Shown here: positions 6,878 to 15,616 of the stretch, piece by piece
How the letters are laid out: the number at the start of each line of letters is the position of its first letter
Numbering within the stretch: position 1 is the stretch's first letter
DNA from: Candidatus Aminicenantes bacterium UBA6228
Lineage (GTDB): Bacteria > Acidobacteriota > Aminicenantia > Aminicenantales > Saccharicenantaceae
Assembly (NCBI GenBank): GCA_002441005.1
Contig: DJWO01000002.1
Location: 189,908-253,907 of the forward strand
Reading direction: 5' to 3'
Length of the DNA stretch: 64,000 bases
Position numbers and translations under genes: made by a program
Notes under the pieces: model-generated
Told to the model about the DNA's origin: nothing
What the model saw: only the letters and a program-made list of their open reading frames with translations
The model's database searches: none

Positions 6878-9565
6878 ATGGAGCAAATCGAAACCCTCGA
6901 TAAGATATTTAAACCGCAGCGGATAGCCCTGGTCGGAGTCAGCCCGAATCCTAAAAGCGTCAGCGGGAAAATACTGTCGAACCTGATCACCGGGGGTTAT
7001 CGGGGAGTAGTTTATCCGGTTAATCCGGCTGTCGAAGCAGTTATGGGCATACCATGTTTCCCCGGAGTAAAGAACCTCCCCAAAATGCCTGACTTAGCGG
7101 TGATCGCCGCCCCAGCCACTCAGGTCCCGGAGCTGGTTAAAGAATGCGGTGAGACCGGCATTCTGGGTCTTATTATCATTTCGGCCGGCTTCCGCGAAAC
7201 TGGCCGGGAGGGCCGGGCCCTGGAAGAAGAAATTCTCGCCTATAAAAAAAACTACCCGGGAATGCGGATTATCGGGCCAAATTGCTTGGGAATCATTTCC
7301 CCTAATTTCCAGCTAAATGCCAGTTTCGCTGCCTCGATGCCTCTCAAAGGGCAGATTGCTTTTATCTCTCAGTCAGGAGCCCTGTGCACTTCCATTCTCG
7401 ACTGGTCGCTCAGGGAAAAAATTGGCTTTTCCTATTTTGTGTCGATAGGCAATGCCATTGATATCGACTTTGGTGATCTCATCGATTACTTTGGAGAAGA
7501 CGAAAATACCAAATCTATTCTTCTATACATCGAATCAATTGCTAATCCGAAGAGCTTTATGTCGGCCAGCAGAGCTTATGCCAGAACAAAACCCTTAGTG
7601 GCCTACAAAGCCGGCCGCTTCCCCCAATCAGCCAGAGCCGCCACCTCTCATACCGGAGCTTTAGCTTCAGAAGATGCCATTTATGAGGCCGCTTTTAAAA
7701 GAGCAGGAATAGCCAGAGTGTTTGAAATCGGGGAGATGTTTGATGTGGCTGAGCTCATTGGCCGGCAGAAGATCCCTAAGGGGCCCAGGCTGGCGATCGT
7801 CACCAATGCCGGCGGCCCGGGGGTGATGGCTTCCGACACTTTGATCGAAACTGGCGGCGAACTGGCTGAACTTTCTCCTGAGATTGTAGAGCGTCTTAAC
7901 GAGATTCTCCCTCCTGCCTGGTCTCACGGCAATCCGGTTGATGTTCTGGGCGATGCCAGATCAAAGACGGTGGCTAAAGCTGTCCAGGCGGTTATTGACG
8001 ACCCGCAGACTGATGCTGTTCTTCTGATCGTCACTCCTCAGGCTATGACCAACCCGGCCGGCATTGCCAAGGAGCTGATACCAGTGGCTGCCGGGACTCA
8101 AAAGCCCGTGCTGGCCGCTTTTCTGGGCGGGCCAGCCATGGACCAGGCTGTTGGGCTTCTTAACGAAGCCGGCATCCCAACTTATGGGACACCCGAGCAG
8201 GCCGTCCGGGCTTTCATGATTCTGGTCAGTTATGCCCGGAACCTGGAAAATCTGTATGAAACCCCCAGAGAAATCTCAGTTGAATTCCCGGTAGAAAGAG
8301 AAAAAATCCGCCAGGAAATTCTTCGCCGGTTAACTTCAGGGCCGGAAATTCTGGATGAGTTAACTTCTAAGAAAATTCTAAAAGCCTATGGTCTGGAGAC
8401 GGCGATGCCCCAAGTCGCCAGAACAAAGGAAGAAGCAATCAAGCTCAGCCGGGAAACCGGGTTCCCGGTAGTTTTAAAAATCCATTCTCCTGACATTACT
8501 CATAAAAGTGATGTGGGCGGAGTGGCTCTTGATCTGGAAGATGAGCACATGGCCGAAACTGCCTTTGACCGCCTCCTGACCACGGTCAGAGAAAGAGCTC
8601 CTGAGGCCAGAATTGAAGGTGTCACCGTTCAAAAGATGATTAAACGTCAGGAAGCAGTGGAGATGATTCTGGGCAGCAAAAAAGATGAGACCTTTGGGGC
8701 CGTCATCATGGCTGGTTCAGGCGGAATAGCAGCTGAGATTCTGGGTGACCGCTCATTGTGTTTTCCACCATTAAATGAAAGGCTGGCCCGCCGGGCTCTG
8801 GAGGAGCTTAAAACCTGGCCTCTGCTTAAAGGCTATCGCGGGAAGCCGCCCGTTAACCTGGATAAACTGATTGAAACTATTATCCGATTTTCTTATTTAG
8901 TAGCCGATTATCCGGAGATAAAGGAGATCGATATCAATCCGCTGCTGGTTAGCCCGGCTGAGGTCATTGCCCTTGATGCCCGGATTATAGTTGACCGGAC
9001 CATTCCGGCTGAAAAAGCCAAACCTTATGAACATCTGGTTTTAAGGCCTTATCCGGAGGAATTCATCCGCCAGGTCAGAATGAGGGATGGCCCGGAAATT
9101 ATTTTGAGACCGATCCGGCCCGAAGATGAACCTGCCTGGATGGAACTGCTGGGAAGTTGTTCTCAGGAAACAATTTACTCCCGTTTCCGCTACTTCTTTT
9201 TCTGGCAATCACATGACGTGGCTTCAAGATATTGCTACATTGATTACGACCGGGAAATGGCCATTGTGGCTGAAAAGCAAGAAGGAGACCGGCGGCGGCT
9301 TCTGGGCATCGGGCGTCTGACCGCTGATCCCAGCCGGTCGGTAGCTGAATATGCTGTCCTGGTTCAGGATGACTGGCAAAATAGAGGCCTGGGAGGCCTG
9401 CTGACCGATTACTGCACCGAAATCGCCCGGGCCTGGGGCGTAAAAAAAATCATCGCTTATACTACCACTGATAATCCGAGGATGATAGCTGTCTTCCAAA
9501 AGCGCAATTTTGAGATTCGCCACGACCCGGTCTCCAGCCTGGTTGAGATCCAGAAGAATCTTTAG
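6878..9565 (+). CDS. ADP-forming acyl-CoA synthetase (alpha-beta fusion) with C-terminal GNAT acetyltransferase
   Basis: 895 residues in three parts. Residues 1-~460 are the CoA-binding and ligase domains of NDP-forming acetyl-CoA synthetase; the phosphohistidine loop SHTGALASED is intact (His about 258). Residues ~480-700 are the ATP-grasp beta part with SPDITHKSDVGGV. Residues ~730-895 are a GNAT domain with the acetyl-CoA loop VQDDWQNRGLGGLL. The layout is that of the Pat/PatZ (YfiQ) lysine acetyltransferases, whose E. coli member has lost the synthetase histidine. Here the synthetase looks catalytically intact, so the protein may make ATP from acyl-CoA, acetylate proteins, or both. GGAG precedes ATG. 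Confidence 0.85.
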   Translation: MEQIETLDKIFKPQRIALVGVSPNPKSVSGKILSNLITGGYRGVVYPVNPAVEAVMGIPCFPGVKNLPKMPDLAVIAAPATQVPELVKECGETGILGLIIISAGFRETGREGRALEEEILAYKKNYPGMRIIGPNCLGIISPNFQLNASFAASMPLKGQIAFISQSGALCTSILDWSLREKIGFSYFVSIGNAIDIDFGDLIDYFGEDENTKSILLYIESIANPKSFMSASRAYARTKPLVAYKAGRFPQSARAATSHTGALASEDAIYEAAFKRAGIARVFEIGEMFDVAELIGRQKIPKGPRLAIVTNAGGPGVMASDTLIETGGELAELSPEIVERLNEILPPAWSHGNPVDVLGDARSKTVAKAVQAVIDDPQTDAVLLIVTPQAMTNPAGIAKELIPVAAGTQKPVLAAFLGGPAMDQAVGLLNEAGIPTYGTPEQAVRAFMILVSYARNLENLYETPREISVEFPVEREKIRQEILRRLTSGPEILDELTSKKILKAYGLETAMPQVARTKEEAIKLSRETGFPVVLKIHSPDITHKSDVGGVALDLEDEHMAETAFDRLLTTVRERAPEARIEGVTVQKMIKRQEAVEMILGSKKDETFGAVIMAGSGGIAAEILGDRSLCFPPLNERLARRALEELKTWPLLKGYRGKPPVNLDKLIETIIRFSYLVADYPEIKEIDINPLLVSPAEVIALDARIIVDRTIPAEKAKPYEHLVLRPYPEEFIRQVRMRDGPEIILRPIRPEDEPAWMELLGSCSQETIYSRFRYFFFWQSHDVASRYCYIDYDREMAIVAEKQEGDRRRLLGIGRLTADPSRSVAEYAVLVQDDWQNRGLGGLLTDYCTEIARAWGVKKIIAYTTTDNPRMIAVFQKRNFEIRHDPVSSLVEIQKNL

Positions 9566-9649
9566 GATCCGTTTTTTAACCTCAAAGTTCTAACTCTAAT
9601 TTTAGACCCATCAATTGATCCCGCTTCGCCAATTAAAAACCAGGCAGGA

Positions 9650-9679
9650 TTAGACTGGACTCAATTTATTTGTTATAAA
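9650..9679 (+). promoter_or_regulatory. Promoter of porin-like gene, near-leaderless
   Basis: TTAGAC, 18-bp spacer, TATAAA. The -10 box ends 10 bp before the ATG at 9690, which leaves a leader of only about 3-4 nt and no ribosome-binding site. Confidence 0.45.
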
Positions 9680-9689
9680 TAGCATCATT

Positions 9690-10952
9690 ATGAACAGGAA
9701 AAGAACTGACCTAAACTCTAATCGGCATTTATCCTTACTTCTTTTGATTTTGTTCTTCCTATCCTTCGGAGGCTTTAAGCTTCAAGCCGAAGAAAAAGAA
9801 AAATTTTCCCTGACTTTTGGCGGTTATATTAAAACTGATGTCATTTATGATACCCGGCAAACAGTTAGCCTGAGAGAAGGGCATTTTTTGCTCTATCCTC
9901 AGGATAGGCTTCTTGATCCGGCCGGGCATGATCTTAATGCCAAAGATACCTTCCATATTCTGCCGATTCAAACCAGGCTGGCTCTCAAGATCAATGGCCC
10001 GCCGGCCCTGGGGGCTAAAACTTCAGGTTATATCGAAGCGGAATTTTTTGGGATGTCTGAGGCCGATATCAATGGTTTCAGACTGAGGCACGCTTATCTT
10101 AAGTTAAACTGGGATAAGACGGAAGTGCTGGTTGGCCAGTTCTGGCACCCGATGTTCATCAGTGAAAGCTATCCGGAAGTCGTCTCCTTTAATACTGGCG
10201 CCCCTTTTGAGCCATTTTCCCGGGCTCCTCAAATCCGTTTTACCTGGATGCCCGGAGACTTATCCTTCAGTTTAACCGCTCTGGCTCAAAGGGATTTCGC
10301 GTCGACCGGACCGGCTGGAGTCAGCACCTCCTATTTCAGGAATGCCGCTTGCCCTGAGCTTGACTTTAAAGCTGCCTGGAGCGGAAATAATTTCCTGGCC
10401 GGAGCTGGAATTAATGTACTTAGAATTGTTCCCCGGCTGACCACCGAGACCGGCTACGAGGCCAATGAGTCACTGACCTCACTGGCTGGTTATGCTTTTG
10501 GCCGGCTCAAAACCAGGCCAGTGACCATAAAGGCTGAAGGTGTCTATGGCGGCAATCTTCATCATCTGACCATGCTCGGCGGTTATGCGGTCTCGGAGAT
10601 AATTGATCCGGTCACTGCTCAGCGTGATTATTCTCCAATTAATACTGCCGCAGGCTGGATTGATATTCAGACCAATGGAGAAAAATGGCAGGCTGGACTC
10701 TTTTCAGGCTACACCAAGAACCTGGGAGCTAAAGGCGAGATCAGCGGGCCTATTTACAGCCGGGTAGAAACCATGGACCATCTGGTCCGGATTGCTCCAC
10801 GTTTTATTTTTAATGCGGGGAAGGTTCGCCTGGCTCAGGAGATAGAATTGACTTCTGCCGCCTATGGTCCAGTTGACAGCCGCGGCCGGGTCAACGGGCT
10901 AAGAACAGTTACCAACCTCCGTCTCCTCGCCGCTGTCTATTATTTCTTTTAA
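9690..10952 (+). CDS. Porin-like outer-membrane beta-barrel protein
   Basis: 420 residues. A basic N-terminus (MNRKRTDLNSNRHLS), a hydrophobic core LLLLILFFLSFGGF and an Ala-containing cleavage region (KLQAEEKEK) make a signal peptide. The mature part has alternating polar/apolar beta-strands, starting FSLTFGGYIKTDVIYD, with the run RLRHAYLKLNWDKTEVLVGQFWHPMF typical of porins of the DcaP/phosphate-porin type, and ends in aromatic residues (VYYFF) as barrel proteins do. It is probably a diffusion channel or substrate-specific porin. I cannot assign a substrate. It is a single gene with no clear operon partner. Confidence 0.7.
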   Translation: MNRKRTDLNSNRHLSLLLLILFFLSFGGFKLQAEEKEKFSLTFGGYIKTDVIYDTRQTVSLREGHFLLYPQDRLLDPAGHDLNAKDTFHILPIQTRLALKINGPPALGAKTSGYIEAEFFGMSEADINGFRLRHAYLKLNWDKTEVLVGQFWHPMFISESYPEVVSFNTGAPFEPFSRAPQIRFTWMPGDLSFSLTALAQRDFASTGPAGVSTSYFRNAACPELDFKAAWSGNNFLAGAGINVLRIVPRLTTETGYEANESLTSLAGYAFGRLKTRPVTIKAEGVYGGNLHHLTMLGGYAVSEIIDPVTAQRDYSPINTAAGWIDIQTNGEKWQAGLFSGYTKNLGAKGEISGPIYSRVETMDHLVRIAPRFIFNAGKVRLAQEIELTSAAYGPVDSRGRVNGLRTVTNLRLLAAVYYFF

Positions 10953-11086
10953 AAAAATCTCGCCACTCTATAGTACTCAGGCGGTGGCAACCCGAGCACA
11001 ACTAATATCGCTAACCTGACGAGAAGAATCATATTCAGTTAATTCATTCTTACCGGTAGCCACTCAAGTAGAGTTATTAGGCAGCT

Positions 11087-11504
11087 CTAACTTTTTTCTT
11101 TCCTGCTGCTTTTGGTCATCTTTTCCAGAAGTTCCAAATCGGCTTTATCTATGAGGCGACCGAACCTTTTCTTCAAGCGCTTAAGGTCTTCAAGGCCTAT
11201 GAAATTAACCTTTATGTCACCATAGTGCCCTTTCTGCCTGTTGGCCCAAATTCTATCAAAATTAGTTCCTTTTATAGATGTTATTATATCTAAGACGAAT
11301 GGGTTCGTGCTCTAATTGAATTATCGTTCCTGGCTCCGTAAAATCTTCAGCTCTTAATTGGAGTGAGGCAAAGCCAAATTCAATCAGGGCCTTTACCAGC
11401 TTCCTGGCGTTCGGCAGACTCCTGTCTATAAGGACATCTATATCCTTTGTCTACCTCGGATGTCCATAGAAGGCGACTGCCTAAGAGCCAATTATGCAAT
11501 ATTT
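11087..11504 (-). pseudogene. Decayed nucleotidyltransferase (MNT/AbiEii-like) pseudogene
   Basis: Reading leftward from 11504 the frame gives KYCIIGS-stop-AVAFYGHPR-stop-TKDIDVLID, clearly the GGYAVAFHGHPRYTxDID nucleotidyltransferase motif with both Tyr codons changed to TAG (11481-11483 and 11451-11453). It continues as RSLPNARKLVKALIEFGF...EPGTIIQL, shifts frame near 11293 and resumes as LDIITSIKGTNFDRIW...GLEDLKRLKKRFGRLIDKADLELLEKM, with a stop at 11087. About 25 N-terminal residues are missing. The family is usually paired with a ~70-residue protein, which is the intact gene next door. The remaining 10953-11086 holds no gene that I can see. Confidence 0.75.
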
Positions 11505-11715
11505 AACCCGGTGTTTGTTTAATAATCTTAAAAACTCGAGATAATCTTTTTCTATTTGCATTACCTTCGGCCCGATTAAATTTCCAATATTCTTCTCTCA
11601 GAAATTGCACCATAGACAATCTGTCCTCTGGCGTCATGTCCTCATAATAAGAAAACTCTGCGGCCTCGGCAGCCTTAAATGAGTGGAATTTTTTTGCCCA
11701 GATTCTCTTTTCCAT
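11503..11715 (-). CDS. Small partner protein of the nucleotidyltransferase module
   Basis: 70 residues: KFHSFKAAEAAEFSYYEDMTPEDRLSMVQFLREEYW. Proteins of this pattern (short, 'FxSxxEAExxxxxYxxxLTPEERL') are commonly encoded directly ahead of the nucleotidyltransferase whose decayed copy follows here, and are suspected partners in toxin-antitoxin-like modules. The frame is intact although its partner is broken. No good ribosome-binding site is seen; TATGAT and TAAAAT lie just before the ATG, so it may be leaderless. Function is unproven. Confidence 0.55.
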   Translation of the reverse strand: MEKRIWAKKFHSFKAAEAAEFSYYEDMTPEDRLSMVQFLREEYWKFNRAEGNANRKRLSRVFKIIKQTPG

Positions 11716-11777
11716 TTATTTTATCATATAGAATTTCCCCTGGTTATTCCAATATCAATCGCCCTTCTCAGATTTTT

Positions 11778-13025
11778 CTACAGCCCGTATTTTTCGGTAA
11801 TTTCCTGTTTGGTCCGGTGCAGAATATCAAATTTCTTACCAACTTTGATAAAAGCCTCCAGGGCTTGGTCCAGGTGATGGATTTCATGACCAGCTGATAG
11901 CTGCGTTCTGATTCTGGCCTGACCCTGAGGAACAACCGGGAAGAAGAAGCCAATGGCATAGATTCCTTCTTCATAGAGAGCAATTGAAAATTCCTGAGCC
12001 AGTTTGGCATTATAAAGCATGACCGGCACAATCGGTGTATCGCCTTCTTTAAGAATAAAGCCGGCTTCGGTTAGCCCCTTTCTCCAGTAGCCAGTATTTC
12101 TCTCCAGCTTGTCCCGGCGCTCAGTTGTGGCTGAAAGGATATCCAGGACTTTCAAGACGCCAGCAATAATGGAGGGAGCAACGGTGTTGGAAAAAAGATA
12201 AGGACGGGCCTTCTGACGGCACATCTCAACCAGTTCTTTCCGGCCAGAGACACAGCCGCCGGTCGCCCCGCCAAGAGCTTTTCCAAAAGTGGTCGTAATG
12301 ACATCAATTTTCCCCATCACCCCGAATTTCTCATGAGTCCCGCGGCCGGTTTTTCCAATAAAGCCGGTGGCGTGAGAATCATCTACGAGCAGCATAGCCC
12401 TGTATTTTTCGCAAAGCTCCACCATTTTATCCAGTTTGGCGGCATCACCATCCATGGAGAAAACCCCATCGGTCACGACCAGCCTCAATCTTTTATCCTG
12501 ATACATCTGGAGCTTCTGCTCCAGGTGTTCCAGATCAGAGTGTTTGTAAGTATCGTTCATAGCACTGCACAATCTGATGCCATCAATCAGTGAAGCATGA
12601 ACCAGCCGGTCGGAAATGATCACATCCTCTTTGGTCAGGATGGCTTCAAACACGCCGGCATTGGCATCCATACAGGAAGGGAAAAGAATGGTATCTTCAG
12701 TTCCCAGAAATTCAGTCATCTTTTCTTCGAGCTGCCGGTGGATATCCTGGGTGCCGCAGATAAAGCGCACCGAAGACAGGCCAAAGCCCCGCCGGTCAAG
12801 CCCTTCATGGGCAGCCTTGATAACTTCTGGATGGCTCGACAGTCCCAGATAGTTATTGGCACACATATTGATAACTTTTTTTAAAGGCGAGCCAGCCGGA
12901 AACTCGACTTCAATCTCCGCCGCCTGAGGCGAACAGATAAATCTTTCTTCTTTTAGAATACCGGCTTCCCGCATAACCCTGATCTGATCCTGATATAGTT
13001 TTCTGACTTCCTCAGAATAAGCCAT
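11778..13025 (-). CDS. kbl: Glycine C-acetyltransferase / 2-amino-3-ketobutyrate CoA ligase-like alpha-oxoamine synthase
   Basis: 415 residues, PLP-dependent. Very KBL-like: NNYLGLSSHPEVIKAA, GFGLSSVRFICGTQDIHRQLE, VDDSHATGFIGKTGRG and the lysine loop TTTFGKALGGATGG (Lys about 249). KBL joins or splits glycine and an acyl thioester to form 2-amino-3-oxobutyrate; relatives make aminolevulinate, 8-amino-7-oxononanoate and sphinganine precursors. No threonine dehydrogenase is adjacent. Instead it follows acpS, an AMP-forming ligase and an acyl carrier protein, which suggests that its acyl donor or product may be carried on ACP (inference). AGGAGG precedes the ATG. Confidence 0.85.
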   Translation of the reverse strand: MAYSEEVRKLYQDQIRVMREAGILKEERFICSPQAAEIEVEFPAGSPLKKVINMCANNYLGLSSHPEVIKAAHEGLDRRGFGLSSVRFICGTQDIHRQLEEKMTEFLGTEDTILFPSCMDANAGVFEAILTKEDVIISDRLVHASLIDGIRLCSAMNDTYKHSDLEHLEQKLQMYQDKRLRLVVTDGVFSMDGDAAKLDKMVELCEKYRAMLLVDDSHATGFIGKTGRGTHEKFGVMGKIDVITTTFGKALGGATGGCVSGRKELVEMCRQKARPYLFSNTVAPSIIAGVLKVLDILSATTERRDKLERNTGYWRKGLTEAGFILKEGDTPIVPVMLYNAKLAQEFSIALYEEGIYAIGFFFPVVPQGQARIRTQLSAGHEIHHLDQALEAFIKVGKKFDILHRTKQEITEKYGL

Positions 13026-13048
13026 GATTTCCTCCTATTCCTCTGTTT

Positions 13049-13086
13049 AAAAAATCAGCCAGGCGAATCCAGCTCACTTCCTGGCT
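13049..13086 (-). terminator. Terminator-like hairpin between acp and kbl
   Basis: On the reverse strand AGCCAGG, a 16-nt loop, CCTGGCT, then GATTTTTT. It lies after acp and just before the kbl ribosome site, so it probably makes kbl expression lower than the upstream genes, or conditional. Confidence 0.55.
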
Positions 13087-13094
13087 GGGTAATC

Positions 13095-13343
13095 TTAACC
13101 TTTGACAAATTCTTTGACTAACTCAGCGATTTTATTGACCGAATCAAAGGCCTCCGGTGTAGCTTTATCATCAGGAATTTGAATGTGGTATTTGTTCTCC
13201 AGGAACCTTTTGAGGGAAACCATCGAGAAGGAATCAACTATCCCACCGGAAATAAGCGGGGTATCGTAATCGATAGGATCACTGTCCGGCTCCAAATACT
13301 CGTTGGACACATAATTCTTGATGACTTCCTTGAGTTCATCCAT
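13095..13343 (-). CDS. Acyl carrier protein
   Basis: 82 residues, acidic, four-helix carrier fold. The phosphopantetheine attachment serine is in GGIVDSFSMVSLKRFLE (Ser about 38), with the following VSLKRFLENKYHIQIPDD helix typical of carrier proteins. It differs from the fatty-acid AcpP (DSLDTVE) and resembles stand-alone carriers used with dedicated ligases. Its neighbours are a dedicated AMP-forming ligase, AcpS, which could add the prosthetic group, and the KBL-like enzyme. Start ATG with AAAGGAG. Confidence 0.85.
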   Translation of the reverse strand: MDELKEVIKNYVSNEYLEPDSDPIDYDTPLISGGIVDSFSMVSLKRFLENKYHIQIPDDKATPEAFDSVNKIAELVKEFVKG

Positions 13344-13400
13344 GTTGTTGCTCCTTTTTTATTTTTGTCTTTTTGTCAGATATTTTCAACTTTATTCTAT

Positions 13401-15104
13401 CTATTCATTTTCCAGGGTGGAAGTATCGCCAATATCCTCACCCCATTCTTTGGCATGGAGAATCCGGCGCATGATTTTACCGCTTCTGGTTTTGGGCAGC
13501 AGCTCCACAAATTCAATCTCCTGGGGCATGGCTAAAGGCGAAAGTTTCTTACGGATAAAGTTCATAATATCAAGTTCCATGTCTTTGGAAGGGCTATAGC
13601 CTGGCTTCAAAGTTACAAAGGCCTTGACCACTTCCATGTTAATCGGATCAGGCTTGCTGACCACGGCTGATTCGGCCACCGCCAGGTGTTCCAGCAAGGC
13701 CGATTCAACTTCGAAGGGGCTGACCAGATGCCCGCCGGTATTGATAATATCGTCATCGCGGCCGACAAACCAGAAATAACCATCGCTATCCAGGCGAGCC
13801 CGGTCGCCGGTCAGATACCAGCCGTTGCGGAATTTATTTTTATAGGCTTCTTCATTCTGCCAGTAACCCCTCATCATGGAGGGCCAGCCCGGTTTTATTC
13901 CGATCAGACCTATTTTCCCTGGCTGAGGATAAGGCTCATGAGTATTTGGATTTAAGACCGTGGCCGTTATGCCCGGAAAGGGACGGCCCATCGAACCAGG
14001 TTTAACCGGCAGGCCCGGAAAATTGGTAATCAGGATGCAGCCGGTTTCGGTCTGCCAGTAAGTATCGTGGAAAGGTTTGCCAAAGACTCGAATTGACCAG
14101 TTAACCGCCTCAGGATTGAGAGGCTCACCTACACTGGCTAAATGACGGAGGCAGGACAGATCAAACTTTTTAATGATTTCATCGCCGGCCTTCATCAATG
14201 ATCTGATGGCGGTTGGGGCCGAATACCAGACCGTGACTTTATTCTTCTCAATAAATTTGTACCAGGCCTCGGCCGAAAAACCGCTGTCCAGGACACACTG
14301 GGTCACCCCCAGGGCAAAGGGAGCAATTATTCCATAGGAAGTTCCGGTCACCCAGCCGGGATCAGCCGTGCACCAGTAGATGTCATCATCTCTGAGATCC
14401 AGCACCCATTTGGCCGTTAGATACTGGGAAATCAAAGAATAATGGACATGCTGAACTCCCTTGGGCATCCCGGTTGTCCCCGAAGTATAATGAAGAACAG
14501 AAGGGGACTCGGCATAAGTCGGATAGACATCATAATCCTCGACTCCGCCCAGGCCTTCCATTGAAAAAGCTTCCTCCCTGTCCTGAAGAGGGCTCTTGCC
14601 GTCATAATCAACAATAAAGATGTGCTGGAGATGAGGTAATTTCTCTCTGATTTTTCTGACTTTGGAGACATGTTTCTTTTGAGTAAAAATAGCCGAGGTT
14701 TGGGCATTCTCCAGCCGGACAAAAAGGGAATCTTCGCCAAAAGCCGAGAAAAGCGGCTGAGCTATGGCCCCGGTCTTCAGGATGCCCACAAAGCCAATAT
14801 ATAACTCAGGCATTCTATCCATAAAGAGACAAACCCGGTCGCCAGCTTTAAGGCCTGAGTCGGTCAGGAAACGGGCAAAAGTATTGGAATAGCGCCTGAG
14901 ATCATTATAAGTATAAGTCTTTTTTTCTCCGCTAAAGCCTTCCCAGATCAGAGCTATTTTGTCTCCTTTACCCTGCTGGCAAATCCGATCGGAACAGTAG
15001 GCTCCGATGTTAATCGGCTGCCCGGGCTGATAACCGAGTTCCTGTTCGCTGAGCGACCAGGAGAAATTCCGAATCCGGTCTTCATAATCGCCAAAGTTGG
15101 ACAT
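13401..15104 (-). CDS. AMP-forming acyl/acetate ligase (AcsA-like)
   Basis: 567 residues of the adenylate-forming (ANL) superfamily. P-loop LHYTSGTTGMPKGVQHVH, WCTADPGWVTGTSYG, YWQTETGCILI, and the hinge/C-terminal lysine region TRSGKIMRRILHAKEWGE are all present. Overall it resembles short acetyl-CoA synthetases of the B. subtilis AcsA kind, which activate acetate or another short acid as acyl-AMP and pass it to a thiol. Because it sits between acpS and an ACP, the acceptor may be holo-ACP rather than CoA. Start ATG with GGAGG, 14 bp after acpS. Confidence 0.85.
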   Translation of the reverse strand: MSNFGDYEDRIRNFSWSLSEQELGYQPGQPINIGAYCSDRICQQGKGDKIALIWEGFSGEKKTYTYNDLRRYSNTFARFLTDSGLKAGDRVCLFMDRMPELYIGFVGILKTGAIAQPLFSAFGEDSLFVRLENAQTSAIFTQKKHVSKVRKIREKLPHLQHIFIVDYDGKSPLQDREEAFSMEGLGGVEDYDVYPTYAESPSVLHYTSGTTGMPKGVQHVHYSLISQYLTAKWVLDLRDDDIYWCTADPGWVTGTSYGIIAPFALGVTQCVLDSGFSAEAWYKFIEKNKVTVWYSAPTAIRSLMKAGDEIIKKFDLSCLRHLASVGEPLNPEAVNWSIRVFGKPFHDTYWQTETGCILITNFPGLPVKPGSMGRPFPGITATVLNPNTHEPYPQPGKIGLIGIKPGWPSMMRGYWQNEEAYKNKFRNGWYLTGDRARLDSDGYFWFVGRDDDIINTGGHLVSPFEVESALLEHLAVAESAVVSKPDPINMEVVKAFVTLKPGYSPSKDMELDIMNFIRKKLSPLAMPQEIEFVELLPKTRSGKIMRRILHAKEWGEDIGDTSTLENE

Positions 15105-15118
15105 ATTTCCTCCAGTCT

Positions 15119-15493
15119 TTATTTTTCTAAGATGACCGTCGCTACGGCCAGAGTTTTAAGATGCGACAGGCTAACATAAAACCGGCTGATACTTTCAGCC
15201 TGGCAGAACTCCTTAGCCCGGCCATAAACCTTTATAACCGGCTGGCCTGTTTCCAGGTTATGGATTTCTATTTCAGAAAATTTGACCCCCCGGCTCCAGC
15301 CAGTGCCCAGAGCTTTCAGGAAGGCCTCCTTGGCTGCAAATCTGGCCGCATAATGCTGGGCCGGGAATTTTTTGCTTTCGCAATAGCCAATCTCAACCGG
15401 AGTATAAAGCTTGTCTTTAAGTCCGGGAGTCCTCCTCAGCTTGTCCTCGATTCGATCAACTTCGATGATGTCCACGCCTACCCCAAAAATCAA
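15119..15493 (-). CDS. acpS: Holo-[acyl-carrier-protein] synthase
   Basis: 124 residues, the usual AcpS length. It has the two family motifs: GVGVDIIEVDRIE at the N-terminus (metal-binding Asp) and RFAAKEAFLKALGTGW in the middle. It moves 4'-phosphopantetheine from CoA to the serine of carrier proteins. The start is TTG at 15493, supported by an AGGAGG site directly upstream and by loss of the motif with any later start. First gene of the acpS-ligase-acp-kbl operon, so it probably serves the neighbouring carrier and perhaps also fatty-acid ACP. Confidence 0.93.
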   Translation of the reverse strand: MIFGVGVDIIEVDRIEDKLRRTPGLKDKLYTPVEIGYCESKKFPAQHYAARFAAKEAFLKALGTGWSRGVKFSEIEIHNLETGQPVIKVYGRAKEFCQAESISRFYVSLSHLKTLAVATVILEK

Positions 15494-15576
15494 TTGCCCT
15501 CCTGATTTACTACCAATCTTTCTGAACTTAGCCTGAGGCTTCCTGCCTCCTCCTTGGCCCTTCCGGCCAAAAAGTT

Positions 15577-15604
15577 ATTATAGAAAAAACCGGCCCAAAG
15601 TCAA
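15577..15604 (-). promoter_or_regulatory. Promoter of the acpS-ligase-acp-kbl operon
   Basis: On the reverse strand TTGACT (15599-15604), 16-bp spacer, TATAAT (15577-15582). Start of transcription near 15570 would give a leader of ~77 nt containing a TTGGCC-GGAAG-GGCCAA hairpin before the acpS ribosome site. Confidence 0.65.
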
Positions 15605-15616
15605 AAGAGACAGCGA

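Noticed and set aside
11451..11483. In-frame TAG codons at two conserved Tyr positions, suggesting amber recoding
   Set aside because: The same gene also has a frameshift and lacks its N-terminus, and normal genes around it end in TAA, TGA or TAG in the usual way. Decay is simpler.
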